From Agarivorans gilvus (GTDB lineage Bacteria > Pseudomonadota > Gammaproteobacteria > Enterobacterales > Celerinatantimonadaceae), in the NCBI RefSeq assembly GCF_001420915.1, contig NZ_CP013021.1:1188001-1252000 (forward strand): a stretch of DNA of 64,000 nucleotides, in the 5' to 3' direction. The translations under genes and the position numbers were made by a program. The stretch's first letter is position 1. Each line of letters starts with the position of its first letter. Under the pieces are notes generated by a model, which was given only the letters and a program-made list of their open reading frames with translations, had not been told where the DNA came from and ran no database searches. This document shows, in pieces, positions 33,896 to 42,423 of the stretch.

Positions 33896-33980
33896 GCGGA
33901 AGTGGCGGAATTGGTAGACGCGCTAGATTTAGGTTCTAGTATCGCAAGGTGTGAGAGTTCAAGTCTCTCCTTCCGCACCA
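33896..33980 (+). tRNA. tRNA-Leu(TAG), copy 1
   Basis: An 85-nt class II tRNA with a long variable arm and encoded CCA. The anticodon loop TTTAGGT gives TAG. The acceptor GCGGAAG pairs with CTTCCGC. It corresponds to E. coli leuW in the metT operon. Confidence 0.97.
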
Positions 33981-34017
33981 TTCTTCTTAAACGAAGAAAC
34001 CAATAGTAAGACCCTGC

Positions 34018-34092
34018 AGGGATATCGCCAAGCGGTAAGGCAGCGGCTTTTGATGCCGCCATTCGTTGGTTCAAATCCAGCTATCCCTGCCA
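34018..34092 (+). tRNA. tRNA-Gln(TTG), copy 1
   Basis: A 75-nt gene with encoded CCA. The anticodon loop TTTTGAT gives TTG. The acceptor AGGGATA pairs with TATCCCT. Confidence 0.97.
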
Positions 34093-34206
34093 TTTTCTAA
34101 GGCTTGAGTTTTTAACTTGAGTTAGCAACAAGAACCCAAGTTCTATGTTGCCAGTCTAAGTGAAAGCTTAGAGTCGCGAGACAAGGTTTCGCAGTAAAGT
34201 TTCTGC

Positions 34207-34281
34207 AGGGATATCGCCAAGCGGTAAGGCAGCGGCTTTTGATGCCGCCATTCGTTGGTTCAAATCCAGCTATCCCTGCCA
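34207..34281 (+). tRNA. tRNA-Gln(TTG), copy 2
   Basis: Identical to the gene at 34018. The 114-nt spacer before it is longer than the others in the operon and contains no recognisable tRNA. Confidence 0.97.
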
Positions 34282-34421
34282 CTTTTATTGTGGCTAGTGA
34301 CAACACTAGGCGACGGTAAATATTTAGGGCTTTGAGCCCAGGTAAGACAGTAGTACTATGTCGAAGACTAGCAACTGCTTCCACTGCCGATAAATTTGTA
34401 GGTTCGTGAGAATGTACAGAT

Positions 34422-34498
34422 GGCTATGTAGCTCAGCTGGTTAGAGCACAGCACTCATAATGCTGGGGTCGCAGGTTCAAGTCCCGCCATAGCCACCA
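34422..34498 (+). tRNA. tRNA-Met(CAT), elongator, copy 2
   Basis: Identical to copy 1 over 77 nt, with CCA encoded. It begins the second Met-Leu-Gln set of the operon, after a 140-nt spacer. Confidence 0.97.
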
Positions 34499-34519
34499 TT
34501 AGTTTTACAGTAATTTCGT

Positions 34520-34604
34520 GCGGAAGTGGCGGAATTGGTAGACGCGCTAGATTTAGGTTCTAGTATCGCAAGGTGTGAGAGTTCAAGTCTCTCCTTCCGC
34601 ACCA
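34520..34604 (+). tRNA. tRNA-Leu(TAG), copy 2
   Basis: Identical to copy 1 over 85 nt. E. coli has only one leuW in the equivalent operon, so this copy marks a local duplication. Confidence 0.97.
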
Positions 34605-34641
34605 TTCTTCTTTTGGAAGAATCCAATTCAAAAAGTTTTGT

Positions 34642-34716
34642 AGGGATATCGCCAAGCGGTAAGGCAGCGGCTTTTGATGCCGCCATTCGTTGGTTCAAAT
34701 CCAGCTATCCCTGCCA
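34642..34716 (+). tRNA. tRNA-Gln(TTG), copy 3
   Basis: Third identical tRNA-Gln(TTG) gene and the last member of the operon, directly followed by the terminator. Confidence 0.97.
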
Positions 34717-34720
34717 CATT

Positions 34721-34749
34721 AAAAGGCCTGCTTTTCAGCAGGCCTTTTT
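34721..34749 (+). terminator. Terminator of the tRNA operon
   Basis: The 12-bp perfect stem AAAAGGCCTGCT/AGCAGGCCTTTT has a TTTC loop and a trailing T-run. It starts 5 bases after the last tRNA CCA. Confidence 0.92.
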
Positions 34750-34889
34750 CTTTTGTTCACTCTACTTAACAACACCAACTAAGCTCAGCTAGTTTTAGCC
34801 TTCGTTAATTAGCTTACTACAGCCAATAGGCTCTCGCGCACTACACTGCCCTCTTGTTTATTGCCCTTATTGCGCAGCACAAACAAAAA

Positions 34890-34914
34890 AGCCAGCGCAA
34901 GATTAACACTGGCT
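34890..34914 (-). terminator. Probable terminator of ubiF
   Basis: On the minus strand AGCCAG...CTGGCT is followed by TTTTTTG. The stem is only 6 bp with a 13-nt loop, but it lies 30 bases after the ubiF stop and has a good T-tract. Confidence 0.6.
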
Positions 34915-34943
34915 AAGGAGTAGGCATCAACTTACAGAGGGCC

Positions 34944-36101
34944 TTATTGAAGCTCTCCCAGTGCATACTTAAGCGTCCAATCTTTTACCGGCCCACTGCT
35001 AGCCAAAGCTTTAATCGCTAGCTTACGTAAACCCGCCAAAGGAGCAAACGAATTAGAAAACAACAAATAAAACACATCCATGCCGGTTTGCATGGCTAAG
35101 TTATCGGGTTTGCGGCGCACTTCAAAACGGCGTAAGGCTTGGTCTAGGCGCTCAAAGTCGCAGGCTTCGAGCTGTTCAAGCAAACATTTCACGTCGCGAT
35201 AACCAAGATTAACGCCCTGCCCCGCTAAGGGGTTAATGGTATGCGCCGCATCACCGATTACTACTGCACTGTGCTTGAGGTAGCGATTAACGTGGCGACG
35301 CGTGAGCGGAAAGCTAGCGCTCGATAAGATGTCAAAATCACCTGGCAGAACTGGAAATTCCGCGACAATGCGCTGTTTTAGTTGCACGGGATTTAACTGT
35401 TTTAATGCGCGGATTGTGGCTTTACTGTCGTACCAAATAAGCGCTGCATGCTGTCCAGCTAAAGGCAATAGAGCCCGAGGGCCAGTGGGATAAAACTGTT
35501 GCCAAGTGGTGGTTTGCTGGGGTGCATCAAGCTTAACATTTATTGCAAAACAATCTTGGCGATAATCCCAAGCACTGATACCCAAACCCAATTGCTGGCG
35601 CATCGAAGAATTAGCCCCATCGGCCACAACCATTAAACGCGCCTCGATCTGCTGCTCGTCTAACTGTAGTTGCACGCCTTGCGCATCGTTTTTCAGTAAT
35701 TGAGTTTGGCTGACAATTCTGCGCACCACGCCCGCCTGCTGATTAGCCTGCCATAAACCTAGCTGAATCAGACGGTTTTCCACCATAAAGCCTAGCTGCG
35801 GTAAATCCAGCTGAGCGGCATCAAAAATTAATTTATCTTGAGGATCTTCCCACACCTGTAACTGCCGATAGGGACACAAGCGCATCGCCTCAATCGCTGG
35901 CCAAGCCTGTAAATCTGTTAATAAGTTAACACTGCTTTGACTGATCGCACTTACTCGTAAGTCTATCGGCTGGCTGGCATCATAAGCGGCGGGTTGCTGA
36001 CTTTCTAGCATCAATACCGAGCGCCCCTGCAAAGCTAAACCTTGGGCGCAGGCCGCACCTATCATGCCTCCACCAATCACCACTACATCAAATTTTTCCA
36101 T
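34944..36101 (-). CDS. ubiF: UbiF-type FAD monooxygenase of ubiquinone synthesis
   Basis: A 385-residue member of the UbiH/UbiF/Coq6 hydroxylase family. The N-terminal FAD motif VVIGGGMIGAACAQGLAL, the middle VVADGANSSMRQQL and the C-terminal VIGDAAHTINPLAGQGVNLGYRDV are all present. UbiF hydroxylates the quinone ring at C6 using O2. The subtype is chosen by position: it is divergent from miaB exactly as E. coli ubiF is, and beside the metT-type tRNA operon. UbiH-like function cannot be excluded from motifs alone. Confidence 0.85.
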   Translation of the reverse strand: MEKFDVVVIGGGMIGAACAQGLALQGRSVLMLESQQPAAYDASQPIDLRVSAISQSSVNLLTDLQAWPAIEAMRLCPYRQLQVWEDPQDKLIFDAAQLDLPQLGFMVENRLIQLGLWQANQQAGVVRRIVSQTQLLKNDAQGVQLQLDEQQIEARLMVVADGANSSMRQQLGLGISAWDYRQDCFAINVKLDAPQQTTTWQQFYPTGPRALLPLAGQHAALIWYDSKATIRALKQLNPVQLKQRIVAEFPVLPGDFDILSSASFPLTRRHVNRYLKHSAVVIGDAAHTINPLAGQGVNLGYRDVKCLLEQLEACDFERLDQALRRFEVRRKPDNLAMQTGMDVFYLLFSNSFAPLAGLRKLAIKALASSGPVKDWTLKYALGELQ

Positions 36102-36295
36102 GCTGATTCAATTCATTGTTACCGTTTTGTGCAGTTTAACCCGAAGCCAATCATGCTGGCGAATCTTGTGCTAATTATTTGCGGCCAAAATCAACTGGAT
36201 GTTTTTTGCTCTTTTTCCACCAAACCCGCCGATTGTTACTAGTCAGGCCTACGATAAACCAGTAAAATACGCGTCCTTTTTTAACGATGTAATTA

Positions 36296-37735
36296 ATGAG
36301 TAAAACGATGGGAAATAAGCTGCATATCAAAACTTGGGGCTGCCAAATGAACGAGTACGACTCCTCGAAAATGGCCGACCTTCTCGATGCGACCCATGGT
36401 TTTCAGCTAACCGAAGAAGCTGAAGAAGCTGACGTATTGCTATTGAATACCTGTTCTATTCGCGAAAAAGCCCAAGAGAAGGTATTCCATCAACTAGGTC
36501 GCTGGAAAACACTCAAACAAAAGAACCCCAAATTGGTGATTGGGGTTGGCGGCTGCGTGGCGTCTCAAGAAGGTAAAGCCATTCGCGAACGCGCGCCCTA
36601 CGTAGATATTGTGTTTGGTCCACAAACCCTACACCGTTTGCCAGAAATGATTAAACAGGTGAAAGGTGGTGACAAATCAGTGGTTGACGTGAGCTTCCCT
36701 GAAATTGAAAAATTCGACCGTCTACCTGAACCTCGCGCCGAAGGTGCCACTGCCTTTGTTTCCATCATGGAAGGCTGCAGTAAATACTGTACCTTCTGTG
36801 TGGTGCCTTATACACGTGGCGAAGAAGTGAGTCGTCCGCTGGATGACGTATTATATGAAATTGCCTCATTAGCCGAGCAAGGCGTGCGTGAAGTTAACCT
36901 ACTTGGGCAAAACGTAAACGCCTACCGTGGTTTAACTCACGACGACAACATTTGTAGCTTTGCCGAGCTACTGCGCTATGTGGCCAGCATTAATGGCATC
37001 GATCGGATCCGCTTTACCACCAGCCATCCCATCGAATTTACCGACGACATTATCGAGGTATATGCCGATACGCCAGAGTTGGTCAGCTTTTTACACTTAC
37101 CTGTGCAAAGTGGCGCCGACCGCATTCTTAACCTGATGAAGCGTGGCCATACCGCCATCGAATACAAATCGATCATCCGTAAGTTACGCAAGGCTCGCCC
37201 TGACATTGAGATTAGTTCAGATTTCATTGTCGGCTACCCCGGTGAGACCGAGCAAGATTTTGCCGATACCATGAAGCTTATCGAGCAAGTGAATTTTGAT
37301 ATGAGCTTTAGCTTTGTTTACAGCGCTCGTCCGGGTACACCAGCAGCCGATTTGCCCGATGACGTAAGCGAAGAGCAAAAGAAACAACGTTTATACATTC
37401 TACAAGAACGGATTAACCAGCAAGCCATGCAGGTAAGTCGTCGTATGCTCGACACAGAGCAACGCATCTTAGTAGAAGGTCCCTCGAAGAAGAACCCAAT
37501 GGAGCTACGCGGTAGAACCGAAAACAACCGCGTTGTTAACTTTGAAGGCGGTCATGAGCTTATCGGTCAGTTTGTTGATGTTAAAATCGTTGATGTATTT
37601 GCTCACTCATTACGTGGTGACTTGGTGCGCACCGAACAACAAATGCAGTTGCGTAATGAAGTAGCCCCTGCCACTATTATCGACAAAACAGATGGGCAAG
37701 CTGACCACTTAGGCGTGGCGAGCTTTACGCCTTAG
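36296..37735 (+). CDS. miaB: tRNA-2-methylthio-N6-dimethylallyladenosine synthase MiaB
   Basis: A 479-residue radical SAM methylthiotransferase that modifies A37. The N-terminal UPF0004 domain has KLHIKTWGCQMNEYDSSKM and NTCSIREKAQEKV, with auxiliary cluster Cys residues. The radical SAM motif is CSKYCTFC, and a C-terminal TRAM domain follows. The start could be 36296 or the in-frame ATG at 36308, and neither has a strong SD. It is the first gene of the miaB-ybeZ-ybeY-corC-lnt series. Confidence 0.96.
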   Translation: MSKTMGNKLHIKTWGCQMNEYDSSKMADLLDATHGFQLTEEAEEADVLLLNTCSIREKAQEKVFHQLGRWKTLKQKNPKLVIGVGGCVASQEGKAIRERAPYVDIVFGPQTLHRLPEMIKQVKGGDKSVVDVSFPEIEKFDRLPEPRAEGATAFVSIMEGCSKYCTFCVVPYTRGEEVSRPLDDVLYEIASLAEQGVREVNLLGQNVNAYRGLTHDDNICSFAELLRYVASINGIDRIRFTTSHPIEFTDDIIEVYADTPELVSFLHLPVQSGADRILNLMKRGHTAIEYKSIIRKLRKARPDIEISSDFIVGYPGETEQDFADTMKLIEQVNFDMSFSFVYSARPGTPAADLPDDVSEEQKKQRLYILQERINQQAMQVSRRMLDTEQRILVEGPSKKNPMELRGRTENNRVVNFEGGHELIGQFVDVKIVDVFAHSLRGDLVRTEQQMQLRNEVAPATIIDKTDGQADHLGVASFTP

Positions 37736-37761
37736 TCGTATCTAACCCTTTTAAGGAGTGA

Positions 37762-37783
37762 GGCTGGCTCACTGTAGCCAGCC
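37762..37783 (+). promoter_or_regulatory. Hairpin between miaB and ybeZ
   Basis: The 8-bp stem GGCTGGCT/AGCCAGCC with a 6-nt loop lies just after AAGGAGTGA and 13 bases before the proposed ybeZ start. It has no T-tract, so it is more likely an RNA stability or translation element than a terminator. Confidence 0.5.
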
Positions 37784-37796
37784 CCTAAAATACAAT

Positions 37797-38858
37797 TTGA
37801 GTAATAAAATCAATTCTATTGAAATTCATTTAGAACCTGCTTCTAGTCCTCGCCTAGCCCAGCTATGTGGCCCCTTTGACGACAATTTAAAACAGTTAGA
37901 ACGCCGTTTAGGGGTAGAAATTAGCTACCGCAACAACCACTTTCAAATCACTGGTCGCCATGGCATCTGCTTGATCGCCGCTAGCATCTTGCGCTCACTC
38001 TACGTAGAAACTGCGCCCTTAAAAGGCGGAGCGATTCCCGAGCTCAGCCCCGAAACCGTGCACTTGGCGATTCAAGAAAGCCATGTATTAGAGCAAGACG
38101 AAGAGACGCCTCAGCACTACGGCAAAGAGCTTAATATTAAGACTAAGCGTGGAGTAATTAAACCTCGCACCCCCAATCAAGCCGCTTATATTAGCAACAT
38201 GCTAGGTCACGATGTCACCTTTGGTATTGGCCCAGCGGGTACCGGTAAAACCTATTTAGCCGTGGCTTGTGCGGTAGATGCACTAGAGCGCCAAGAAGTG
38301 CGCCGTATTTTGCTCACCCGTCCGGCGGTGGAAGCCGGCGAAAAGCTAGGCTTTTTACCTGGTGATTTAAGCCAAAAAGTAGACCCTTACTTGCGCCCAC
38401 TTTACGATGCCCTATTTGAAATGCTCGGCTTTGAAAAAGTGGAGCGCTTAATGGAGCGTAACGTAATTGAAGTCGCGCCACTGGCCTATATGCGCGGTCG
38501 TACCCTAAATGATGCTTACATCATCTTGGATGAAAGCCAAAATACCACCGTAGAACAAATGAAAATGTTCTTAACCCGCATTGGTTTTAATTCACGCGCA
38601 GTGATTACCGGTGACATCACCCAAATTGACTTACCACGCCATCAAAAATCTGGCCTGCGCCACGCCATCGAAGTATTAAGTGAAGTGCCTGCATTAAGCT
38701 TTAACTTCTTCCAAGCAGCAGATGTGGTGCGCCATCCGGTAGTAGCAGCCATTGTGCAAGCTTATGAGCAGCAAGATGAGCGTGACCGAATTGCCGAAGA
38801 GCAACAAAAGCTGCGCCGCGAGGCCGCTCAACAGCAAAAACAGAATAACGAGGATTAA
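37797..38858 (+). CDS. ybeZ: PhoH-family ATPase YbeZ
   Basis: A TTG start at 37797 gives M(L)SNKINSIEIHLEPAS, colinear with enteric and Vibrio YbeZ. The GTG at 37758 would extend through a hairpin with residues not seen in relatives. The 353-residue protein has Walker A GPAGTGKTYLA, Walker B YIILDESQNTT and the TGDITQIDLP motif. YbeZ acts with the endoribonuclease YbeY in 16S rRNA maturation and ribosome quality control, and ybeY follows directly. Confidence 0.9.
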   Translation: MSNKINSIEIHLEPASSPRLAQLCGPFDDNLKQLERRLGVEISYRNNHFQITGRHGICLIAASILRSLYVETAPLKGGAIPELSPETVHLAIQESHVLEQDEETPQHYGKELNIKTKRGVIKPRTPNQAAYISNMLGHDVTFGIGPAGTGKTYLAVACAVDALERQEVRRILLTRPAVEAGEKLGFLPGDLSQKVDPYLRPLYDALFEMLGFEKVERLMERNVIEVAPLAYMRGRTLNDAYIILDESQNTTVEQMKMFLTRIGFNSRAVITGDITQIDLPRHQKSGLRHAIEVLSEVPALSFNFFQAADVVRHPVVAAIVQAYEQQDERDRIAEEQQKLRREAAQQQKQNNED

Positions 38859-38860
38859 AC

Positions 38861-39307
38861 ATGGCAATTGTTGACTTACAAATTGCCACTGGCGACCAAC
38901 AAAATCTGCCCACCATTAGTGCTTTTGAAGCCTGGCTGCACGCCACCTTGGTTGAGCAAGACCAAGACACTGAAATCACGGTTCGCATTGTGGATGAAGC
39001 CGAAAGCCAAGCACTCAACTTGCAATACCGCGGCAAAGATAAACCCACCAATGTATTGTCTTTTCCCTTTCAAGCGCCTCCTGGAGTGGAACTGCCACTA
39101 TTAGGCGACTTAGTTATTTGTCGCCAAGTGGTTGAAAGAGAAGCGGCAGAGCAAGGAAAAGCTGTTTTTGATCATTGGGCTCACATGGTTGTACATGGTA
39201 GTCTTCATCTGCTAGGTTATGATCACATCGACGAGCAGGAAGCGGAAGAAATGGAAGCGCTAGAAATCGCGGTGTTAACCAAACTGGGTATTGCTAACCC
39301 TTACTAA
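38861..39307 (+). CDS. ybeY: Endoribonuclease YbeY (rRNA maturation factor)
   Basis: A 148-residue metalloprotein with the zinc motif HMVVHGSLHLLGYDH (H-x3-H-x5-H). YRGKDKPTNVLSFPF and LLGDLVIC precede it. It processes 16S rRNA 3' ends and takes part in 70S quality control. It begins 2 bases after the ybeZ stop. Confidence 0.96.
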   Translation: MAIVDLQIATGDQQNLPTISAFEAWLHATLVEQDQDTEITVRIVDEAESQALNLQYRGKDKPTNVLSFPFQAPPGVELPLLGDLVICRQVVEREAAEQGKAVFDHWAHMVVHGSLHLLGYDHIDEQEAEEMEALEIAVLTKLGIANPY

Positions 39308-39342
39308 TATATTCAGACATTAATTAGGTAAAAATAAAGAAT

Positions 39343-40227
39343 ATGAGCGACGATAATCCTCACTCGAGCAACGGCTCCGCTAAGAAGAGTTGGATAGCTA
39401 AAATTATCCAGTTGGTACAAGGGGAGCCGAAAAGCAAAGAGGAATTGGTAGAAGTTATTCAAGATGCCAATCAACGAGAACTAATCGATCAGAACACCCG
39501 AGAGATGATTGAGGGTGTGCTTGATGTATCAAGCCAACGCGTACGAGACATCATGATCCCCCGCTCGCAAATGGTCACTCTAGATGTGAATCAAACCATT
39601 GCCGAAATATTACCTACCCTAACCGAAGCCCGTCACTCACGTTTTCCGGTTATTCATGAAGATAAAGACCACATCGAAGGCATTCTATTAGCCAAAGACT
39701 TACTTAAGTATGCCTTCACCGAGGAATCCGCGACCACTCCATTAAGCGAAGTGATTCGCCCAGCGGTGGTAGTCCCCGAAAGTAAGCGCATCGACAAATT
39801 ACTGAAAGAGTTTCGTAGTGAGCGCTACCACATGGCCATTGTGGTGGACGAGTTTGGTGGTGTATCCGGCTTAGTGACCATTGAAGACATCCTCGAAATC
39901 ATTGTTGGCGACATCGAAGATGAGTTCGCTAACGAAGAAGATCTGCAAGACGACATTCGCCGTATCAACGATAAAACCTTTGCAGTGAATGCCCTCACCG
40001 ACATTGAAGACTTTAACCGCTTCTTTGCCAGTAATTTTAGTGACGACGAAGTAGATACCATCGGTGGCTTAGTCACTCATGCCTTTGGTCACTTGCCTGG
40101 ACGCGATGAACATATCGAAATAGAGGGTTTCCACTTTAAAGTCCGTACCGCTGACCGACGCCGCTTAGTTCAATTGCAAGTCAGTATTCCAGAAGACAAG
40201 GCTTTAGACTTAAACATTCAAGAGTAA
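39343..40227 (+). CDS. corC: CorC/YbeX, CBS-domain protein
   Basis: A 294-residue soluble protein with a pair of CBS domains (VRDIMIPRSQMVTLD... and PLSEVIRPAVVVPESKRID) and a C-terminal CorC_HlyC domain. It is linked to magnesium/cobalt efflux and, as YbeX, to ribosome metabolism. It has no membrane segments. Placement between ybeY and lnt is the conserved order. Confidence 0.93.
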   Translation: MSDDNPHSSNGSAKKSWIAKIIQLVQGEPKSKEELVEVIQDANQRELIDQNTREMIEGVLDVSSQRVRDIMIPRSQMVTLDVNQTIAEILPTLTEARHSRFPVIHEDKDHIEGILLAKDLLKYAFTEESATTPLSEVIRPAVVVPESKRIDKLLKEFRSERYHMAIVVDEFGGVSGLVTIEDILEIIVGDIEDEFANEEDLQDDIRRINDKTFAVNALTDIEDFNRFFASNFSDDEVDTIGGLVTHAFGHLPGRDEHIEIEGFHFKVRTADRRRLVQLQVSIPEDKALDLNIQE

Positions 40228-40229
40228 CA

Positions 40230-41776
40230 ATGGCACTCATTTTAACTCCGCGGCTGCGCTTACTAGCCGCTTTTATTGGTGGCCTGAGTGCCCCTTTAGC
40301 CTTCGCCCCTATGGCATTTGGCCACTAATGCCGCTGTCTATTTTGACCCTACTATTATTACTCAAACCCCAGCAAAGCGGTTTTAAACTCGGCTTTTGCT
40401 ACGGCTTAGGTTGGTTTGGTTATGGTATTCATTGGGTACATGTCAGCATGGCTGAATTTGGCGGCCTACCACTGTGGGCCAGCATCAGTTTAATGGCTTT
40501 GCTCAGCGGCTACCTTGCCCTATATCCGGCGCTAGCTTGTTGGCTAACTAATAAATGGCAAGCCCAGCGGGGTTTTCGCTTTTATCTGCTGTGGTTTCCA
40601 GCCTGTTGGTTATTCACTGAATGGTTACGCAGCTGGGTGTTAACCGGCTTTCCTTGGTTACAACCCGGTTATAGCCAAATTAATTCGCCACTGGCTAACA
40701 TCGCGCCATTATTTGGCGTTTATGGCGTGACTTGGTTGGTACTACTAGCTGCCGGAGCTGGGCTATTAGTGCTTCGTAGCCAAGCCCCCAAAATGCGCGG
40801 GCTGGCAGGCTTATTGCTGCTTGGTCCTTTTATTTTGGGCAGCCTGTTCAGCCAGCATAGTTGGACCACTACCCAAGCACCAGTTAATGTAGCGCTGGTA
40901 CAAGGCAACGTGCCACTCGACATAAAATGGCTACCGCAAAACCGCTCCGCCAGCCTCAGCCAGTATCAACAACAAACGCTAGCCCTTAACGAAGCCGACA
41001 TTATCGTCTGGCCAGAATCAGCCATTGCCGCCTTAGAGTATGAAGTCATCGATTTTCTGCATCACATGGACTCGCAACTACTCTCTAAGCAACAAGCCTT
41101 GGTCGCTGGTGTTATCGCCCATAATCTGCAAACCAACCAATACTACAATGCCTTAGTGGCGCTAGGTCAGCAGTCCTCAGAGAGTGGTGCCGCATCCGCT
41201 TATTACTATGAAAGTCCGAACCGCTACTATAAAAATCATCTGTTACCCATAGGTGAGTTTGTTCCCTTTGAAGACTTGTTACGACCTTTGGCGCCCTACT
41301 TTAATCTACCTATGTCGTCTTTTGCTCGTGGTAGCGCCCAGCAGAACAATTTACAACTAAAAGGGCACCACTGGCTGGCCGCTATATGCTACGAAATTGC
41401 CTTTGGAGAATTATTACGCCCACAGCTGACAGAAGACACCGATACCATTGTGACAGTGAGTAACGATGCTTGGTTTGGTACTTCCATTGGCCCTCAGCAG
41501 CATCTAGAGATTGCGCAAATGCGCGCCCTTGAATTTGGCCGCCCTGTGGTGCGCGCCACCAATACCGGGGTCACCGCCTTCATCGACCGCTTTGGCCAAA
41601 TAGAACAACGCGCACCAGAGTACCAAAAGCTTACGCTGAGTGCAGCCGTGACCCCCGCTACCGGCTTTACCCCTTACCAACGCTTAGGCTTGTGGCCGAT
41701 TAGCCTCATTATTGTTATCGGTTTCGGCTGCGCGTTGTGGGCAAGAGTACGCCCATCTACTCGAAACTATCGCTAA
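40230..41776 (+). CDS. lnt: Apolipoprotein N-acyltransferase, with apparent frameshift
   Basis: The first 32 codons from ATG 40230 (MALILTPRLRLLAAF) end at an early TAA. The remainder continues in another frame from about 40320 (WPLMPLSILTLLLLL). One extra T in the TTT run at 40317-40319 would restore a 515-residue protein (E. coli Lnt 512). Catalytic regions are intact: WPESAIAALE (Glu), YKNHLLPIGEFVP (Lys) and AICYEIAFGE (Cys). Lnt adds the third acyl chain to lipoproteins and is essential in most gammaproteobacteria, so a sequencing error is likelier than a pseudogene. It overlaps the convergent ybeL by 20 bases. Confidence 0.9.
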
Positions 41777-42251
41777 TTGGGTGGCGATAGAAGCGCTTAC
41801 TTTTACAATCTTCGCAGGGCTCGATAATGGTAGGATGCCAAAGAGCGGTTTTACGACCGCATTCGGCGCACTCAAGCGTGCCTAAACCGAGCAATTCACC
41901 GCTATGGTAGACCCCCTGATGCTGCAGATCTCCCAGCAGCTCGTGCCACTCTAGCTGGCTTTGATCGCTTAACTTAGCTAACCAATACCAAATACTCTCT
42001 TTTAGCGCCATCTTCGAGGGGCTTTCTTCATAGGCCCGCTTATAATCATTACGCCAATCACTTAAATCGCGGCGCACATAATTGGCAATCAACTGCCATT
42101 CATCTTTACTCAAGTCACTGGCAGCTTGCAGATACTCCTGAGTGGTATCGATCATCTTGGAGAGTTCTTCTTGGCTCACTTCACCGCTTTCTTGGAGCCT
42201 TTTTTCTAAATCTTCCACAAACTCTTGATAGGCTTTTAATCGCTTCGGCAT
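41757..42251 (-). CDS. ybeL: YbeL-family zinc-ribbon protein (DUF1451)
   Basis: A 164-residue protein with a long helical N-terminal part (YQEFVEDLEKRLQESG...) and a C-terminal zinc ribbon CAECGRKTALWHPTIIEPC plus EDCKSKRF. Members have no known biochemical role. Its place between lnt and leuS is shared with E. coli. It converges with lnt. Confidence 0.88.
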   Translation of the reverse strand: MPKRLKAYQEFVEDLEKRLQESGEVSQEELSKMIDTTQEYLQAASDLSKDEWQLIANYVRRDLSDWRNDYKRAYEESPSKMALKESIWYWLAKLSDQSQLEWHELLGDLQHQGVYHSGELLGLGTLECAECGRKTALWHPTIIEPCEDCKSKRFYRHPISDSFE

Positions 42252-42423
42252 ACATCCTCCACCGCTATATTGGCATTACCCTATTAAGCATAGTCGTTTT
42301 GTTTTCAGGCAAATGTGCGCTAGCTATTGTTGTCAGCAGGCGGACTCGGTATCCTATGCGGATCGAGTATGGTAGTCGTGTGCTACTAAGTCCAAATTTG
42401 GTTCATTCTGGAAGATTCCATCA

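Noticed and set aside
33784..34716. CRISPR-like regular repeats
   Set aside because: The repeats are full tRNA genes with CCA ends; spacing is irregular.
33880..34792. Open frames of 64-90 codons across the tRNA operon on both strands
   Set aside because: They are read through tRNA genes and repeat because the tRNAs repeat; no protein features.
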